A stretch of 64,000 bases of DNA from Areca catechu (Eukaryota > Streptophyta > Magnoliopsida > Arecales > Arecaceae). Under the pieces are notes generated by a model, which had not been told where the DNA came from, did no database searches, and saw only the letters and a list, made by a program, of their open reading frames with translations. Within the stretch, counting starts at the first letter, position 1, and each line of letters opens with the position of its first letter. Positions 1-11,224 of the stretch are shown piece by piece. Location: positions 101,400,877 through 101,464,876 of the forward strand of contig CM038049.1 in assembly GCA_021397845.1 (NCBI GenBank), given 5' to 3'. A program made the translations under genes and the position numbers.

Positions 1-365
1 AGGAAAGGAAAGCAAGCCTTTGTGTGGAGGAATTCAAGCCATAATCCAAGCAATTGAATTCTAGGAAGAAGAATTCAATAGAAGGAACCTTTGAAAAGAA
101 GATAGAGTTGTCTTGATCACTGCTCTGTGTGGATCACCATCGGAGGGCGGACACTTGGACGCCTGGTGAATTCAATCAGTCCTTTCAACATCAACTTTGT
201 TGGAATTAGCGATTACAGGTTGGTACTCTAATTCTAACAATCTATGTTTGAATGTTAGTATGTATGTTTTAATTCGAAATAAGGAGATCTTGGCTAAGGG
301 ATTTCGGTGCAAATTTCATCATTTTGAAATTACACTTCCGCTGCGGTACACCGGAAACCCCAACA
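1..365 (+). mobile_element. 3' end of a copia LTR, left part off-window
   Basis: The stretch resembles the last ~300 bp of the element B LTRs (about 42860-43157 and 50420-50715). It shares the blocks around GTGTGGATCACCAT, AGCGATxACAGGTT, AAGGAGATCTTGG and a terminal ACCGxAxCCxxACA. It ends in CA at 365. From 366 the sequence is Sirevirus LTR that lacks exactly its first 148 bp. The simplest reading is a B-related LTR inserted into the Sirevirus 5' LTR, with its left end and the other target-site copy outside the window. Similarity to B is moderate, so this is a related family and not the same one. Confidence 0.7.
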
Positions 366-1854
366 GTATTGTAATTGAATCTTGTAAAGAAGAATCCAAA
401 AAAAAGCTTAAGTAAAAACCAATCAAATGGGTTACTTCTATATGTGTTCCATGCTTAAGTTTCTTAGAAATTTGGTTAGAAGAGTTTGAAGGCATCTTAA
501 GATTTAGAAGACTTGCTGGATGATTTCTAAAGAAGAACTGATATTTCATTGAAGATTTCATCCGAGCTGACTCGAAGAGAAGAGAGTCGACTCTGGCACA
601 TGGCATGCATGAAGATTTCTGGCATGCAGATATCTGAGCCGACTCTAAGGAACCCGAGCCGACTAGTCCAGAGTACCACTTTATGAATCAGACAGGCGAG
701 CTGACCCAAAGGGAGTCCGAGCTGACTCTATTATTTAGTCGACATCTGAGCTGACTCCTCCTGAGTCTAGAAGAAGTGCTCTGAGAACTATAGCCAACCG
801 AGCCAACTCTAAAGAGAAAGAGCCGACTCTTCCAGACTATATTTTTGATGACCTGAGGATCGAGTCGACTAGAATCAAGGCGAGCCGACTCTTACAGAGT
901 GAGGAATCAGAACACTGTGCAATCGAGCCAACTAGATTGAAAAGAGTCAACTTAATTAGAACTACTCTGAGGATCCGAGCCGACTTGAGTAATCGAGCCG
1001 ACTCGAAAGTCAATTTTAGAGTTATAATGGCTAGTTCTAGAACTTATAATTTGAATCCAAAAAGTGCTTCAATGATCAAATGTCATATCCCAATGGTCTA
1101 CAATGACAAAAATCATCTAAAAAGAGTATAAGACTATATGTTTGAGAGATTTGAACTATTTTAAACAAGGGATAATGGGTAAATGCTGAATTGAATATCC
1201 AAACTACTTTATGAGCAAGAGAGCACTCCAAGAGCATTCAAGACGGTCTTCAAGTCTTCACCAACAGCCAACCAAAGCTTGAAACATTTATTGAAGAAGT
1301 TGAAGAAGCCAACCAAGTGCATTAAAGTGCAATCAATTAGGCTTCTCTTGAGCTGCATTGGCAACCATCCAACAAAATTTGTTTATCATTCCGTTGCTTT
1401 TCTTTTTACAATTCTCTTTTGAATTGTTGTGTTATTGGTGAGCCCGGTTTAAAAACCAAATAGGTTCTTGGTTAGCCAGTATTAAAACCAAGTGTTGGGT
1501 TCTTGGTGATCCTAGTAAAACCAAGTGTTGGGTTTCTTTGGTGAGTCTGGTTTAAAAACTAAAGTGTAGAGATTTGGATTGTGAGCCTGTGAAAACAATC
1601 CGACTGTATTCCAATGGGGGATATAGTGAAAATCCCAAGTGGTAATCTTGGATAGTGGATGTAGGAGCTGGGTTGCTCCGAACCACTATAATTTGCTTGT
1701 GTTTTTGTTGTGCTTCTCTTATTTGATTACGCTTATGCATTCCATTATCCTATCACAGCACTTAACACTTATAAGTGATTTTAAAGAGCACATTATTGCT
1801 TAAATTTTTTAAATTTCCAATTCACCCCCTCTTGGAAAATCCACCTGGGTAACA
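366..1854 (+). mobile_element. Element A (Sirevirus) 5' LTR, missing its first 148 bp
   Basis: Matches the 3' LTR (12047-13703) from its base 149 onward: the frame starting GTATTGTAATTGA occurs here at 366 and at 12195. The end CACCTGGGTAACA matches CACCTGGGCAACA of the 3' LTR. With the missing part it would be about 1637 bp, against 1657 bp for the 3' LTR. The start TGTTGACCCC and the length fit Sirevirus LTRs. Confidence 0.88.
560..1010 (+). repeat. Array of about 16 GAGYCGACTC-like palindromes in the Sirevirus LTR
   Basis: Copies of GAGCCGACTC, GAGCTGACTC and GAGTCGACTC (the last a perfect palindrome), plus decayed variants, recur every 15-60 bp. Examples lie near 564, 585, 636, 656, 718, 749, 801, 821, 862, 883, 925, 978 and 996. 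Clustered palindromic motifs in the LTR upstream region are a reported Sirevirus trait; this core differs from the one I recall for maize. A regulatory role is inference. Confidence 0.8.
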
Positions 1855-1856
1855 AC

Positions 1857-1868
1857 TAGTATTAGAGC
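1857..1868 (+). other. Primer binding site of element A
   Basis: TAGTATTAGAGC, two bases behind the LTR end, is a two-mismatch version of the initiator tRNA-Met complement TGGTATCAGAGC used by most plant copia elements. Confidence 0.75.
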
Positions 1869-1900
1869 AGTGTCTCTGAATACATTTAGAGTAAAGATTG

Positions 1901-2987
1901 ATGGCACATCCCATGAGTACATCTTTGGCTGAAGGCCAATATACCAATAGACCTCCACTCTTCACCGGCACTAATTATTCATATTGGAAAGCTAGAATGA
2001 AAATCTATATTCAAGCTATCAATTTTTAAATATGGAAGGTCATTCTAAAAGGGCCACAAATTCCCATGATTAAAATTAATGGCATGGATGTCCCAAAGCC
2101 TGAAGAGGGCTGGGATGAACATGACATGAAGATGGGGGAATTAAATGCCAAAGCAATGAATTTATTATACTGTGCTTTGGATTCTAACAAGTTCAATCAA
2201 ATTTTCACTTGCTCTTCTACAAAGAAAATTTGGGACAATCTCGAAGTGACCCACGAAGGAACCTTCCAAGTGAAGACTTTGAAAATTAATCTTCTTATAC
2301 ATAGTTACGAACTTTTCAAAATAGAACCAACTAAAACTATCTCTTCCATGTTTACTCAATTTATAAGCATTATTAATGGTTTGAAAAGTCTTGGCAGGGT
2401 TTATTCAAATGCTAACTTAGTACAAAAGATCCTCAGATCACTTCCGGACAAGTGGGAATCCAAAGTGACTGCCATCCAGAAAGTAAAAGATCTAAATGCC
2501 TTATCTCTGGATGAATTAATGGGTTCACTCATCACACACGAATTGGCTATGTAGCACCGAACTAAGGATGATCAAAAAAAGGAAGACTATTGCATTCAAG
2601 TCTACATTTGATTCTAAAAGACATGATGAGGAATCGGAAGATGACTGCACCTCCTTCGAAGACGATCTAGAAGACGAAGATATGGCTATGGTCGTGAGGA
2701 GATTCAAAAGATTTATGAAAAAGAAAAAAGGTAGATATCATAGAAAATTCTACAAGAAAGGGGAATATAGTAAAGATAAGGACAAGGACAAGGAGAAAGA
2801 AAAGGAACAAGTGCCCACATGCAATGAATGTAAGAAAGTGAGGCACATTCATCCAGATTGTCCACTATCGAACAAAACCTTCAAGAAGAAAAAAAATAAG
2901 GCTATGGTTGATACATGGAGTGATAGTGAGGAATCCACCTCAACTAAAGAGGAAGAGATCATGAAAACTGCTAATCTTTGTCTAATG
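1901..2987 (+). pseudogene. gag: Sirevirus gag (element A), broken
   Basis: Capsid/nucleocapsid gene of the Sirevirus. The ATG at 1901 opens a frame typical of copia gag (UBN2-like region). It has a TAA at 2027 and a TAG at 2552, and a small indel near 2580 shifts the rest to another frame. The C-terminal part is lysine- and glutamate-rich and holds a zinc knuckle of pattern CX2CX4HX4C at about 2820-2862 (CNECKKVRHIHPDC; the usual glycine is missing). The end of the frame is interrupted by solo LTR C1, beyond which the same frame enters pol at 4763. Clearly non-functional. Confidence 0.85.
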
Positions 2988-4762
2988 TGATGCAGAACAA
3001 AGAACAAAGAAGCGTATGCAGAAGTAAAATTAAGATTAATTCTTTTTTTTTTATATATATATATATATTTCAGAAATTGGCTTCGACTCAAAGTAAAGTT
3101 AAACTAAGTTGATGGAAACTAGGTAAGGATTGAAAGCATAATTTAGAAGAAGCTATGTTATCAGAGTAGTTCAGAAGTAACGGATCGCTGGGGGTTGAGA
3201 AACTCCCAGACCTAGGATTTCGCTCTGAACTTTCAACAGGACAGAAATAAAGAGAAGAGATGGTTTACCAACCAGACAGTGATCTCACAGAATTTGGGTG
3301 GAAGAACTCTCTCAAGCAGATTGTTGGATCCTCGGATTCGGCTATCTTCGCAATGGATCCTCCAATACTGGTCTTGTGGCTGGGTCGGCTTCTCCTGGAC
3401 TCAAGATCTAGGAAGAAGAAAAACAAGTGATGGATTCAGAGACTCAGGGAAGGATTTACTAGTTCGAAGAACTTGAAGGCTGATGTCGCTGAGATCCGGA
3501 TTCTCTTGAAGGCTGATTCGACTCCCTCTGGAAAGAGCTTTGGATATGAAGTACCCGGACTGTAGCTGGATGCTGGTGGTCGGCCTGGACTTGGAGAGAG
3601 AGGCCGTGGGAGGTGGGATAGGCTAGGGTTTGGTGGATTGAAGTGGATGGTGGGCGGCTAGGGTTATAGAGTAGAAGTGGCTAACCTAGGGTTTGGGTTT
3701 TGGAGATCTCACACCTCCTCAAGGTTCCTGGGGAACCCGGATTTACTCCCTCACGGAGCTCAACACCTGGATGCAAGTGCGGAAGAGAGAAAACACAAAG
3801 TTTGCTCACAAAAAAATTTGGTTTCATTCATCTGATTCATTAGAACTTACAAAGGGGTTTTTATTTATAGGACATTACAAGAGAGTAGGGTTTTACATCT
3901 TCCCATGTGGGACTAAAGGAGGGGATCTTCAAATTAGGATTGTAGGATCAGTCCCTACTCATATGGCCGGCCAAATAATTCCAAAGATGATTAAGGCTTC
4001 AAACAAGGAAAGTGGGTGGCGCCTCCTTGTCTTGACCTCCAAGAAAATTATTTTTTTCTTTCTATGCTTGGCCTTATCTGGAAGTGTTTGGGCGTCTCTT
4101 AACCTTGCCCTCCAAGAGAAAATTTGTTTCCTTTTATATCTGGCTTTAGTTGGAATGACTAGGGCGCCTCCTAACCTTGCTCTTCAAGAGAAATCTCCTT
4201 CCTTCCATGGCTCAACCCTTTTTGGATACCTCCTTTTCTTTCTCCCCAAGTTATGGCTCTTTCTAACTTTGTTTTGAGTATTTTTGGCAGGTAATGGGCG
4301 CCTCCTTGAAGTTCTCTCCAAGAGAGTTTCTTCCCTTTCATAGTTTGGTTCTTTTGGGAATGTCTTGGGCCGCCCCCTTGATTTGTGGACCCCTGGTGGA
4401 TTTCTCCTCAATTGGCGCATGAGAGAAGGGAGCTGCTATCTGTGGTGTGGGGACCAAAGCCTGCTGGATGGAGATGTGGCGCCCCCTGGACTCAGGCGTA
4501 TGGCTGGGAGTGTGGCTGGGAGTGTGGCGCCCACTTGCTTGGCCTTGGGAGAAAATGTAACACCCCAGGTTGAAGCCCTAGTCCACTACTGAGTCAACAT
4601 GACTTAACAAAATAAAAATGCAGGTAATATAGACTCAAGCTAAAATTGAGTTGATCAAGTCAACCCTTATTACAAGCCAAAAAATCCTAATTCTTTAGGC
4701 AAGGTTAATCAGAGATCCAAATGGAGCTCTGAAGTCTTCTTCTGAGTCTGGTGCCCGCACCA
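2988..4762 (-). mobile_element. Solo LTR C1 (gypsy-like, TSD TAATG)
   Basis: A 1775-bp block ending TGATGCAG...GCACCA (TG...CA; in LTR orientation it runs TGGTGCGGG to CTGCATCA on the minus strand). It is flanked by perfect 5-bp duplications TAATG at 2983-2987 and 4763-4767. It is related over its length to C2 at 18169-19771 in opposite orientation. It contains no coding domain, and the interrupted gag-pol frame resumes after it. The termini resemble those of families D and E, which suggests one gypsy lineage. A short (TA)n run lies at about 3052-3067. Confidence 0.92.
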
Positions 4763-6188
4763 TAATGGGTCTCGAAGATGATGAATGTCTTGTAGCCCAA
4801 AAATTGAAGAAAAGATGGTATCTCGATAGTGGCTGTTCAAGACATATGATGGGTGACAAGGATCAATTTATCACCCTAGAGATGAAAGAAGGAGGTATGG
4901 TTACTTTTGGAGACAATGGCAATGGAAAATAATCGGAATTAGTAAGATCAAAATAATCCCCTGTACTTTTATTGAAAATGTATTGCTAGTAGATAAATTG
5001 AAGCATAATTTGTTAAGCATTAGTCAATTATGTGATAATGGCTTCAAGGTTATCTTTGAATCATCTACGTGTATTGTAACAAACTCTCTTGACTCTAGCA
5101 GTAAGTTCATTGGACATAGACTTGGAAATATTTATGTGGTAGACCTTAATGATCTAGCTATGTGTATTGCAATGAATGCTAAGACCAAGGAGTCTTGCTT
5201 ACTTTGGCATAGATGATTAGGTCATCCTAGCATGCATACTATTACCAAGTTAATTTTCAAGAATTTAGTTAGAGGCATGCCTAAATTTAAAGTAGATCTT
5301 AATCATGTTTGTGATGCATGCCAAATGGATAAACAAACTAGGAAGAATTTTAAATCCAAAAATATGATTTCAACTACTAGACCCCTTGAGCTACTTCACA
5401 TGGACTTATTTGGACCAACTAGGACCACAAACCTAGGTGGTATGAAATATGCTTTTGTGATAGTAGATGATTTTTCTAGATTAACATGGGTTTTGTTTAT
5501 CGCTCATAAAGATGAAACCTTTAAAGTCTTTCGAAAATTTCATAAAAAAATTTCTAATCAGAAAAATCTTTCAATAGTTTCAATTAGGAGTGATCATGGC
5601 ATCGAATTTGAAAATCAGTTTTTCGATGATTATTGCACAGAAAATGGCATTGATTATAACTTCTCTGCTCCTAGGACACCACAACAAAATGATGTCGTAG
5701 AGAGGAAAAATAGGACTTTGGAAGAGATGGCATGAACAATGTTATATGAAGGCAATCTTCCAAGGTACTTTTGGGCAGAAGCGGTGAATACTACTTGTTA
5801 TATTTTGAACTGTATTTTGATACATCCTATTTTGAAGAAAACCCTCTATAAGCTTTGGAATGAAAAGAAATCCAACATTAATTATTTTCATATATTTGCT
5901 TGTAAATGCTTTATTCTTAATAATGGAAAAGATAATCTAGAAAAATTTGATGCTAAATCTGATGAAGCAACTTTTCTTGGTTATTCATTACATAACAAAG
6001 CATATAAAGTATTTAACAAAAGAACTCTTACTGTAAAAGAATCTATACATGTTATTTTTGATGAAACTAACTATTCACCTTCTAAGAAAGAAGAGTACAT
6101 AGACAATGATGCAGGTACAATTCAAAAAAATGGAAGAAATGAGCATACAAGAAAGACCAACTCAAGAAGGAAAAGAAATGGTAAGTAA
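4763..6188 (+). pseudogene. pol: Sirevirus pol: protease and integrase (element A)
   Basis: Aspartic protease active site DSG lies near 4830 in the context YLDSGCSRHMMG. The integrase zinc-binding region ends with CDACQMDK near 5310. The integrase core has HMDLFGPT near 5400, an RSDHG motif near 5590 and the catalytic glutamate in VERKNRT near 5700. The frame is constant from 4983 to 6188 and is broken at 5214 and 5733 by TGA codons that stand where CGA (Arg) is expected. The order protease, integrase, RT is that of Ty1/copia. Dead copy. Confidence 0.88.
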
Positions 6189-7244
6189 TGATCAAGCTAA
6201 TCTACCAAGAAAATGGAGGTACGTAACTTATCATCCAAGAGAATTAATTATTGGTGATCCTTTACAAGGTATTAGGACTAGGTCATCACATAGAGATGCA
6301 CATGATTACCTAGCCTTTTATCACAAATAGAACCTCATACCTTAGAAGAAGCTAAATCTGACCCAAACTGGATGATGGCTATGCATGAAGAACTAAATCA
6401 GTTTGAAAGAAATAAGGTATGGACATTAGTTGAAAGACCATAAGACCATCCCATCATTGAAACCAAATGGATCTATAGAAATAAGTTAGATGAACAAGGA
6501 AATGTAATTAGAAACAAAGCTAGATTGATGGCTAAGAGATATAACCAAGAAGAGGGTATAGATTTTGATGAAACATATGCACTTGTAGCAAGACTTGAAG
6601 CCTTTAGATTAATTCTTGCATTTGCTTGCTACATGGATTTCAAACTTTTTCAAATGGATATGAAAAGTACATTCTTGAATGGTTTTATATCTGAATAAGT
6701 TTTTGTAGAATAGGCACCAGGTTTTGAAAATCATACTTTTCCTAATCATGTTTTTAAACTCAATAAAATATTATATTGTTTGAAACAAGCACCTAGAGCC
6801 TAGTATGATAGACTTAGCACTTTCTTGATTGAAAATAGTTTTTCAAGAGGAAATGTTGACAAAACTCTTTTCATCAAGAAGAAAAATAATGATTTATTAG
6901 TTGTACAGATTTATATTGATGATATTATATTTGGTGTAACTAAAGTCTTTGTAGAGAGTTTGTTAAGTTGATACAGGAAGAATTTGAAATGAGCCTAATG
7001 GGTGAACTTAACTACTTCCTTGGATTTCAAGTGAAACAAACAAAGGAAGGAATCATCATTAACCAAGCCAAGCACACCAAAGAGATAATAAAAAAGTTTG
7101 GTACGGAGTCAAGCAAACACATGAGCACACCCATGAGCCTAACTTGCAGATTGGATAAAGATGAAAGTGGATCCAACATTGATCAAAAGCTCTATAGAGG
7201 TATGATCGGATCCTTGTTATACTTAATTGCAAGTAGACCTAATA
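6189..7244 (+). pseudogene. pol: Sirevirus pol: reverse transcriptase (element A), interrupted by D1
   Basis: Copia RT. The region around 6450-6560 gives the usual KWIYRNKLDEQGN and NKARLMAK context. The QMDMKSTFLNG motif lies near 6655 and the catalytic YIDDI near 6910-6925. Several in-frame stops (for example near 6440, 6697 and 6800) and one frame change near 6970 disable it. The last part before the D1 insertion reads RGMIGSLLYLIASRP, the conserved segment ahead of RNase H. Confidence 0.85.
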
Positions 7245-8671
7245 TGATGCGGGACTAATATGCATGTGATTAATTTTGTGAATCTTGTATGTGGGGTTAG
7301 GTGATTAATTTTCAGATATTAAATCAAAATAAGTTGTAGGAAATTCTATATGAATTTTAGAAACTAAGCATGCAGATTAGGATCTAAGAAAGCAGTAAAG
7401 ATGGATCGCCGGGGCTGAGAAGCCTCGGTTAGGGCAAGTTCTCCTACAATAAAATTACTGGCGGCAGAGGGGGTGTACCTAGCAACGTCTGATGCGAACG
7501 ATGAAGATCAAAATGAAGGAATCTCTTGTTCCTCGATGGATGCGGCCTGGAAAATCGAGCCAAAGACCTGCGGATACCCGGCATTTTGCTCGGTGGTCTG
7601 ATTGAGGCTTAGCTGGAGTCGTTGGATTCGTAGAAACTCGAGAACCTGCAAATGACCTGTCAAGGGTGAGAAAGCAAGGTTAGAAATAAGGAGAATCTCA
7701 AGAAAATAGCAAGGGGCGTGAGGATGAAGAGGCTTGAAAGGGGTTGGTCGGTTAGGATTTCTTCAGGTAGATCTTCGGCAGGACTTTGGCACACAGGATC
7801 CCTTAATGCACACAGCAGGGAGGCACACAGCAATAGAAGAAATCAATAGAATTTTATATCAATAATCAATCTCTCATACAAGAGACTAGGGTCCTTTAAA
7901 TAGACCCTTAGTCTTGGGTTCCAAGTAAGGGTACATTAGACATTATATAAGAATTCTTTTCCCACCCAAACCCTAGCTAGAAAATAAGGAAACATTAGAT
8001 AGAAAAAATTCCTAAAAATTCTCTCCTCCTCTCTTGACTTGGTAAACACTCCAAGGATGCCTAGGGGGTGTGTTGGGCTTCTAGGAGCAGCAAGGGGCTA
8101 GCCCAAAGGGGTTCGGGCACATGGGCTTGGGCCTCTGGAAGCTGGGGTGGCCTGGTAGCCGGGTAGCAGGAATATTCCCTAGTATCTTGCTTCTTAAAGG
8201 CTTGGGCTTGGCGCTAGGGCTTTGTTTCATTGGGCTAGGATGCAAGTGGACCTTTGGAATCATGGATGCCCTGGTCTATAAATATACTCTGGCATCTGGA
8301 AGGGAATCTGGGCATTTGGAGGGTATCTGCACGGAATCAGGGTTTTCTGAATTTTCCTCCTGGGATCTTCAAATCTTCAAGCTGGGTTGGACTTGGGCTA
8401 TATTTCCATGTCTTCAATCTAGTTAGACTTGGTCTTCACTTGTATGATGTAGTCTTGAGTCTTCAGTGTACTTGGACAGGACTCAAAAAAATAAAATTAG
8501 CTCGACAGGAGCTGACTAACACTAGACTGGACTAGCTCAACATGAGCTGACTAATACAGGACTCAAATAAAGACAACTTAGCTTTATTACAATGGACTCG
8601 AATGTTATTAAGTGATCCATAGAGAGTTGAGAAGCCTCTGCCTTATTCTGGTGCCTCTGGTGTCCCCACCA
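7245..8671 (-). mobile_element. Solo LTR D1 (same family as the D3 LTRs)
   Basis: 1427 bp, from TGATGCGGGACTAATA to GTCCCCACCA, colinear with the LTRs of D3 (56502-57958, 61103-62558) and with D2 in reverse. Flanks are TAATA (7240-7244) and TGATA (8672-8676), a 5-bp duplication with one later change. It separates the Sirevirus RT from its RNase H. No internal domain is present. Confidence 0.9.
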
Positions 8672-9283
8672 TGATATCTTGTTTAGCATATATGTATATG
8701 CTAGATTCCAGTCAATCCTAAAGAATCACATATGCTTGCTGTTAAAAGGATTATAAAATATTTGAAAGGAACAAGTAATCTAGGTCTATGGTTTTCAAAA
8801 TATTTTTCATTAAATTTAATTGAATTTTAGGATGCTGATTATACTGGTTATAAAATTGATAGAAAATGTACTAGCGACACATGCCAATTTCTAGGATTGA
8901 ATTTAATCTCATGGCACTGTAAGAAACAAAACTCAGTAGCACTATCTACTACTGAGGTATAGTATATTGCTGCAAGGAGTTGTTGTGCATAAGTGTTATG
9001 GATTAAATAATAACTAGAAGACTTTGGTGTTACACAATCTAAAATTTTTATCAAATGTGATAATACAAGTGCTATAAATTTGACAAAAAATTCAATTCAG
9101 CACTCAAGGACTAAGCGCATAGAGATTAGACACCATTTTATTAGAGATCATGTTTTGAATGGTGACATTGAATTAGAATTTATCCCTACTGAGAACCAAC
9201 TTGCTGACATTTTTACTAAGCCACTCAATCAGGATAGATTTGAAATGATTAGAAGAGAATTAGATCTTTGTGATCCTTTCTAG
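8672..9283 (+). pseudogene. pol: Sirevirus pol: RT end and RNase H (element A)
   Basis: Continues the pol gene cut by D1. The NPKESHMLAVKRIIKYLKGT segment near 8730 precedes the RNase H domain: DADY near 8832, STTE near 8947 and the C-terminal block at 9080-9283 with the conserved IADIFTKPL-like motif (here LADIFTKPLN) near 9205. Stops TAG/TAA occur near 8828, 8960 and 9008. The pol end at 9283 is clean. Confidence 0.85.
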
Positions 9284-9710
9284 ATTTTCCTAACCTAATT
9301 CCTTCAAAATTTTAAGAAAAAATATCTAGAAAACCTCCTACATCAATTCAAGTTCTTTAAACAACTTTCCTTGAGATTTTATCGAATTAATTTCAATTTC
9401 TGAATCATTTCAACTTTTATGGAAAGTTTATGTTCAAGTTGACTCGGGCAATTTGGCTCTGGTCGAGCTGACTCGAATTTTTGTTGTTTCAATTTTTACT
9501 CTGGTCGAGCTGACTCGGGCAATTTAAGATTTTTAGAGCCGACTCGGATGTTGGGCAAATAGTTTGTTAATAGAGCCGTGCAGTTTTTTCTGAACTTTAT
9601 TGCTCTTTGTTCTCGTTCTAAACCCTAACTCTCCACTCAAAACCTCTAGCAAAACCTAGAAATCTTCTTCCTCAAGCTCCCATTCCACATTTCTTCCCAT
9701 AAGTGTTGCA
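9284..9710 (+). repeat. Spacer between pol and envelope-position ORF, with palindrome motif
   Basis: No coding frame. Between about 9437 and 9545 it carries five copies of GTTGACTCGGGC / GAGCTGACTCG / GAGCCGACTCGG, the same core as the LTR palindrome array, plus a short direct repeat (CTCTGGTCGAGCTGACTCG twice). It probably also holds the splice or leader signals of the downstream ORF, but I see none clearly. Confidence 0.6.
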
Positions 9711-10940
9711 ATGGCACCGAATTTGGCAGTGGGAAAAAGATCAAAAAGAGCTACACCCTCAGTGGTAGTCGAAAGAAGAACAAAGTGTCGGCAAGAGGAG
9801 ATAACTCAAGCAGTTGAGAGGGAAAAAGAAGAAACAGAACAGTTGACCTCTACTCACTCTCCAAGACAGGTGATGTCAATGTCTAACCAGCCTATTACTA
9901 GTGGTAGAAGGATTATTTTAAAGTTTCTTGAAGAAATTGGATTAAAAATTAGGGATTTAATTGATGAACAAGGCTGGACATTCTTTTGCTCTCTGAATTT
10001 ATCTGCATATCCAACCATTGTTAGAGCATTCTATGAAAACTTGAGAATTGAACCCCAACACATTGAATCCACTGTAAAGGGAAAACAAATCATAGTGACA
10101 GAAGAAAGGCTCAGTACAATATTGGAAATGCCTATTAAAGGGACTAAGCACTTAATTTTGAAAGATAGAGAGAAAACCCTTCAAACAATACTGGGCAGGA
10201 CAGATGTTAATGGAGTAGGAACTGTCATGGCAAACACACTTTTACTTGAAATGAGACTGCTCCATAACTTTATTAGTAGAATATTTCTTCCAAGGACTAG
10301 CAGATTTGATTGGGTAAGTGAACGTGACCTCGGTTTTATGGAACACATCATTCAAAGGGAAGCAGTAAATTTATCCTATATCATGATAATGCAAATGGAG
10401 GCTATCAGAAAAGTTAAGGCATGTTTGCCTTATGGAATGGTACTAACCTTATTATTTCAAGCTTCCAGGATCAGTTTGGAAGGAGAAGATGGTAAACCCC
10501 TTCATCACACCAACACTTATACTTCCAAATCATTACTCCGAATGGGATATATTCTTAGTGAAGGGATGTGGAAGAAGAAAAGAACTCAAGAGAGGGCTAT
10601 AGCAGCATCCAACAGTAGTAGTAGTACTGAGGACAGTGACAGTGAAGAAATTTATAGGGAAATCTCCACTGCAGGGCCTTCAGCACCTGAGCACATTATT
10701 GATGTTCTAGTTGGCACTTCTACTAATGTTTCCAGCATTTCTGAGCCAGCTGAGACTACTATACCTAGATTTGCACCTACTGAGACTATACATGCTACAT
10801 TTAAGGCTGTGGAGACAGTACACTTTGAGTATGAGACTCCATTACCAGCATCTCCACCTGTGGTAGATACTACTTATGTTCATCCTGCACCTTCTGTTCC
10901 GAAACAACCTGCACATTTAGATGGACCTTCAGTGACATAG
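9711..10940 (+). CDS. Sirevirus envelope-position ORF (putative plant transposon protein), 409 aa
   Basis: An uninterrupted 409-codon frame downstream of pol, where Sireviruses often carry a third, envelope-like gene. The N-terminus is basic (KRSKR) and followed by a Glu/Gln-rich stretch. The middle (about residues 80-290) has the sequence character of the Pfam 'putative plant transposon protein' domain. A serine/acidic tract follows at about residues 300-320, then a Thr/Pro/Glu-rich tail. I see no convincing signal peptide or transmembrane helix, so a true envelope role is unproven. The frame stops at 10938, while a Pro/Lys-rich, Ser-ending continuation lies in another frame (11018-11224). 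The original protein was therefore probably near 500 residues and has been frame-shifted. Confidence 0.75.
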   Translation: MAPNLAVGKRSKRATPSVVVERRTKCRQEEITQAVEREKEETEQLTSTHSPRQVMSMSNQPITSGRRIILKFLEEIGLKIRDLIDEQGWTFFCSLNLSAYPTIVRAFYENLRIEPQHIESTVKGKQIIVTEERLSTILEMPIKGTKHLILKDREKTLQTILGRTDVNGVGTVMANTLLLEMRLLHNFISRIFLPRTSRFDWVSERDLGFMEHIIQREAVNLSYIMIMQMEAIRKVKACLPYGMVLTLLFQASRISLEGEDGKPLHHTNTYTSKSLLRMGYILSEGMWKKKRTQERAIAASNSSSSTEDSDSEEIYREISTAGPSAPEHIIDVLVGTSTNVSSISEPAETTIPRFAPTETIHATFKAVETVHFEYETPLPASPPVVDTTYVHPAPSVPKQPAHLDGPSVT

Positions 10941-11224
10941 GACTTCATAGCACTATTGAAGATGTTTCCATACAGATTTGCAAAGAGCCACCAGCATCTC
11001 CTGCTCAACCACTTTTTGTGCCTCCAGAATTACCTTCATCTGATCCTCCAATATCTAAGTCTAAACCTGTTCTACCCAAGGGCAAACCAAAAATTAAGAA
11101 AACTAGAAAACCTATAGCCCCTGTTAGAACCAGATTTAAGGACCTTAGGTTCAAGCCTCTAAAGTCCAAAACTTCAGATAAGATAATAAATGTTGGTTCT
11201 TCATCTAGTGAGGAAGAACGGTAG
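10941..11224 (+). pseudogene. Frame-shifted C-terminal tail of the envelope-position ORF
   Basis: Reading frame 11018-11224 is Pro/Lys/Arg-rich (PPELPSSDPPISKSK, then KIKKTRKP) and ends in SSSSEEER. It lies in a different frame from 9711-10940, with no promoter or start context of its own. The composition matches the tail of such Sirevirus proteins, so a frameshift plus a new stop split one gene. Confidence 0.55.

Noticed and set aside
3693..4277. 194-codon frame on the plus strand
   Set aside because: Lies inside solo LTR C1, antisense to the LTR direction, and is broken in C2; no domain.
8121..8535. Frames of 93-101 codons, with similar ones near 15434-15887 and 57367-57669
   Set aside because: The same frames recur in each family D LTR with differing breaks; they are shadows of the LTR sequence.
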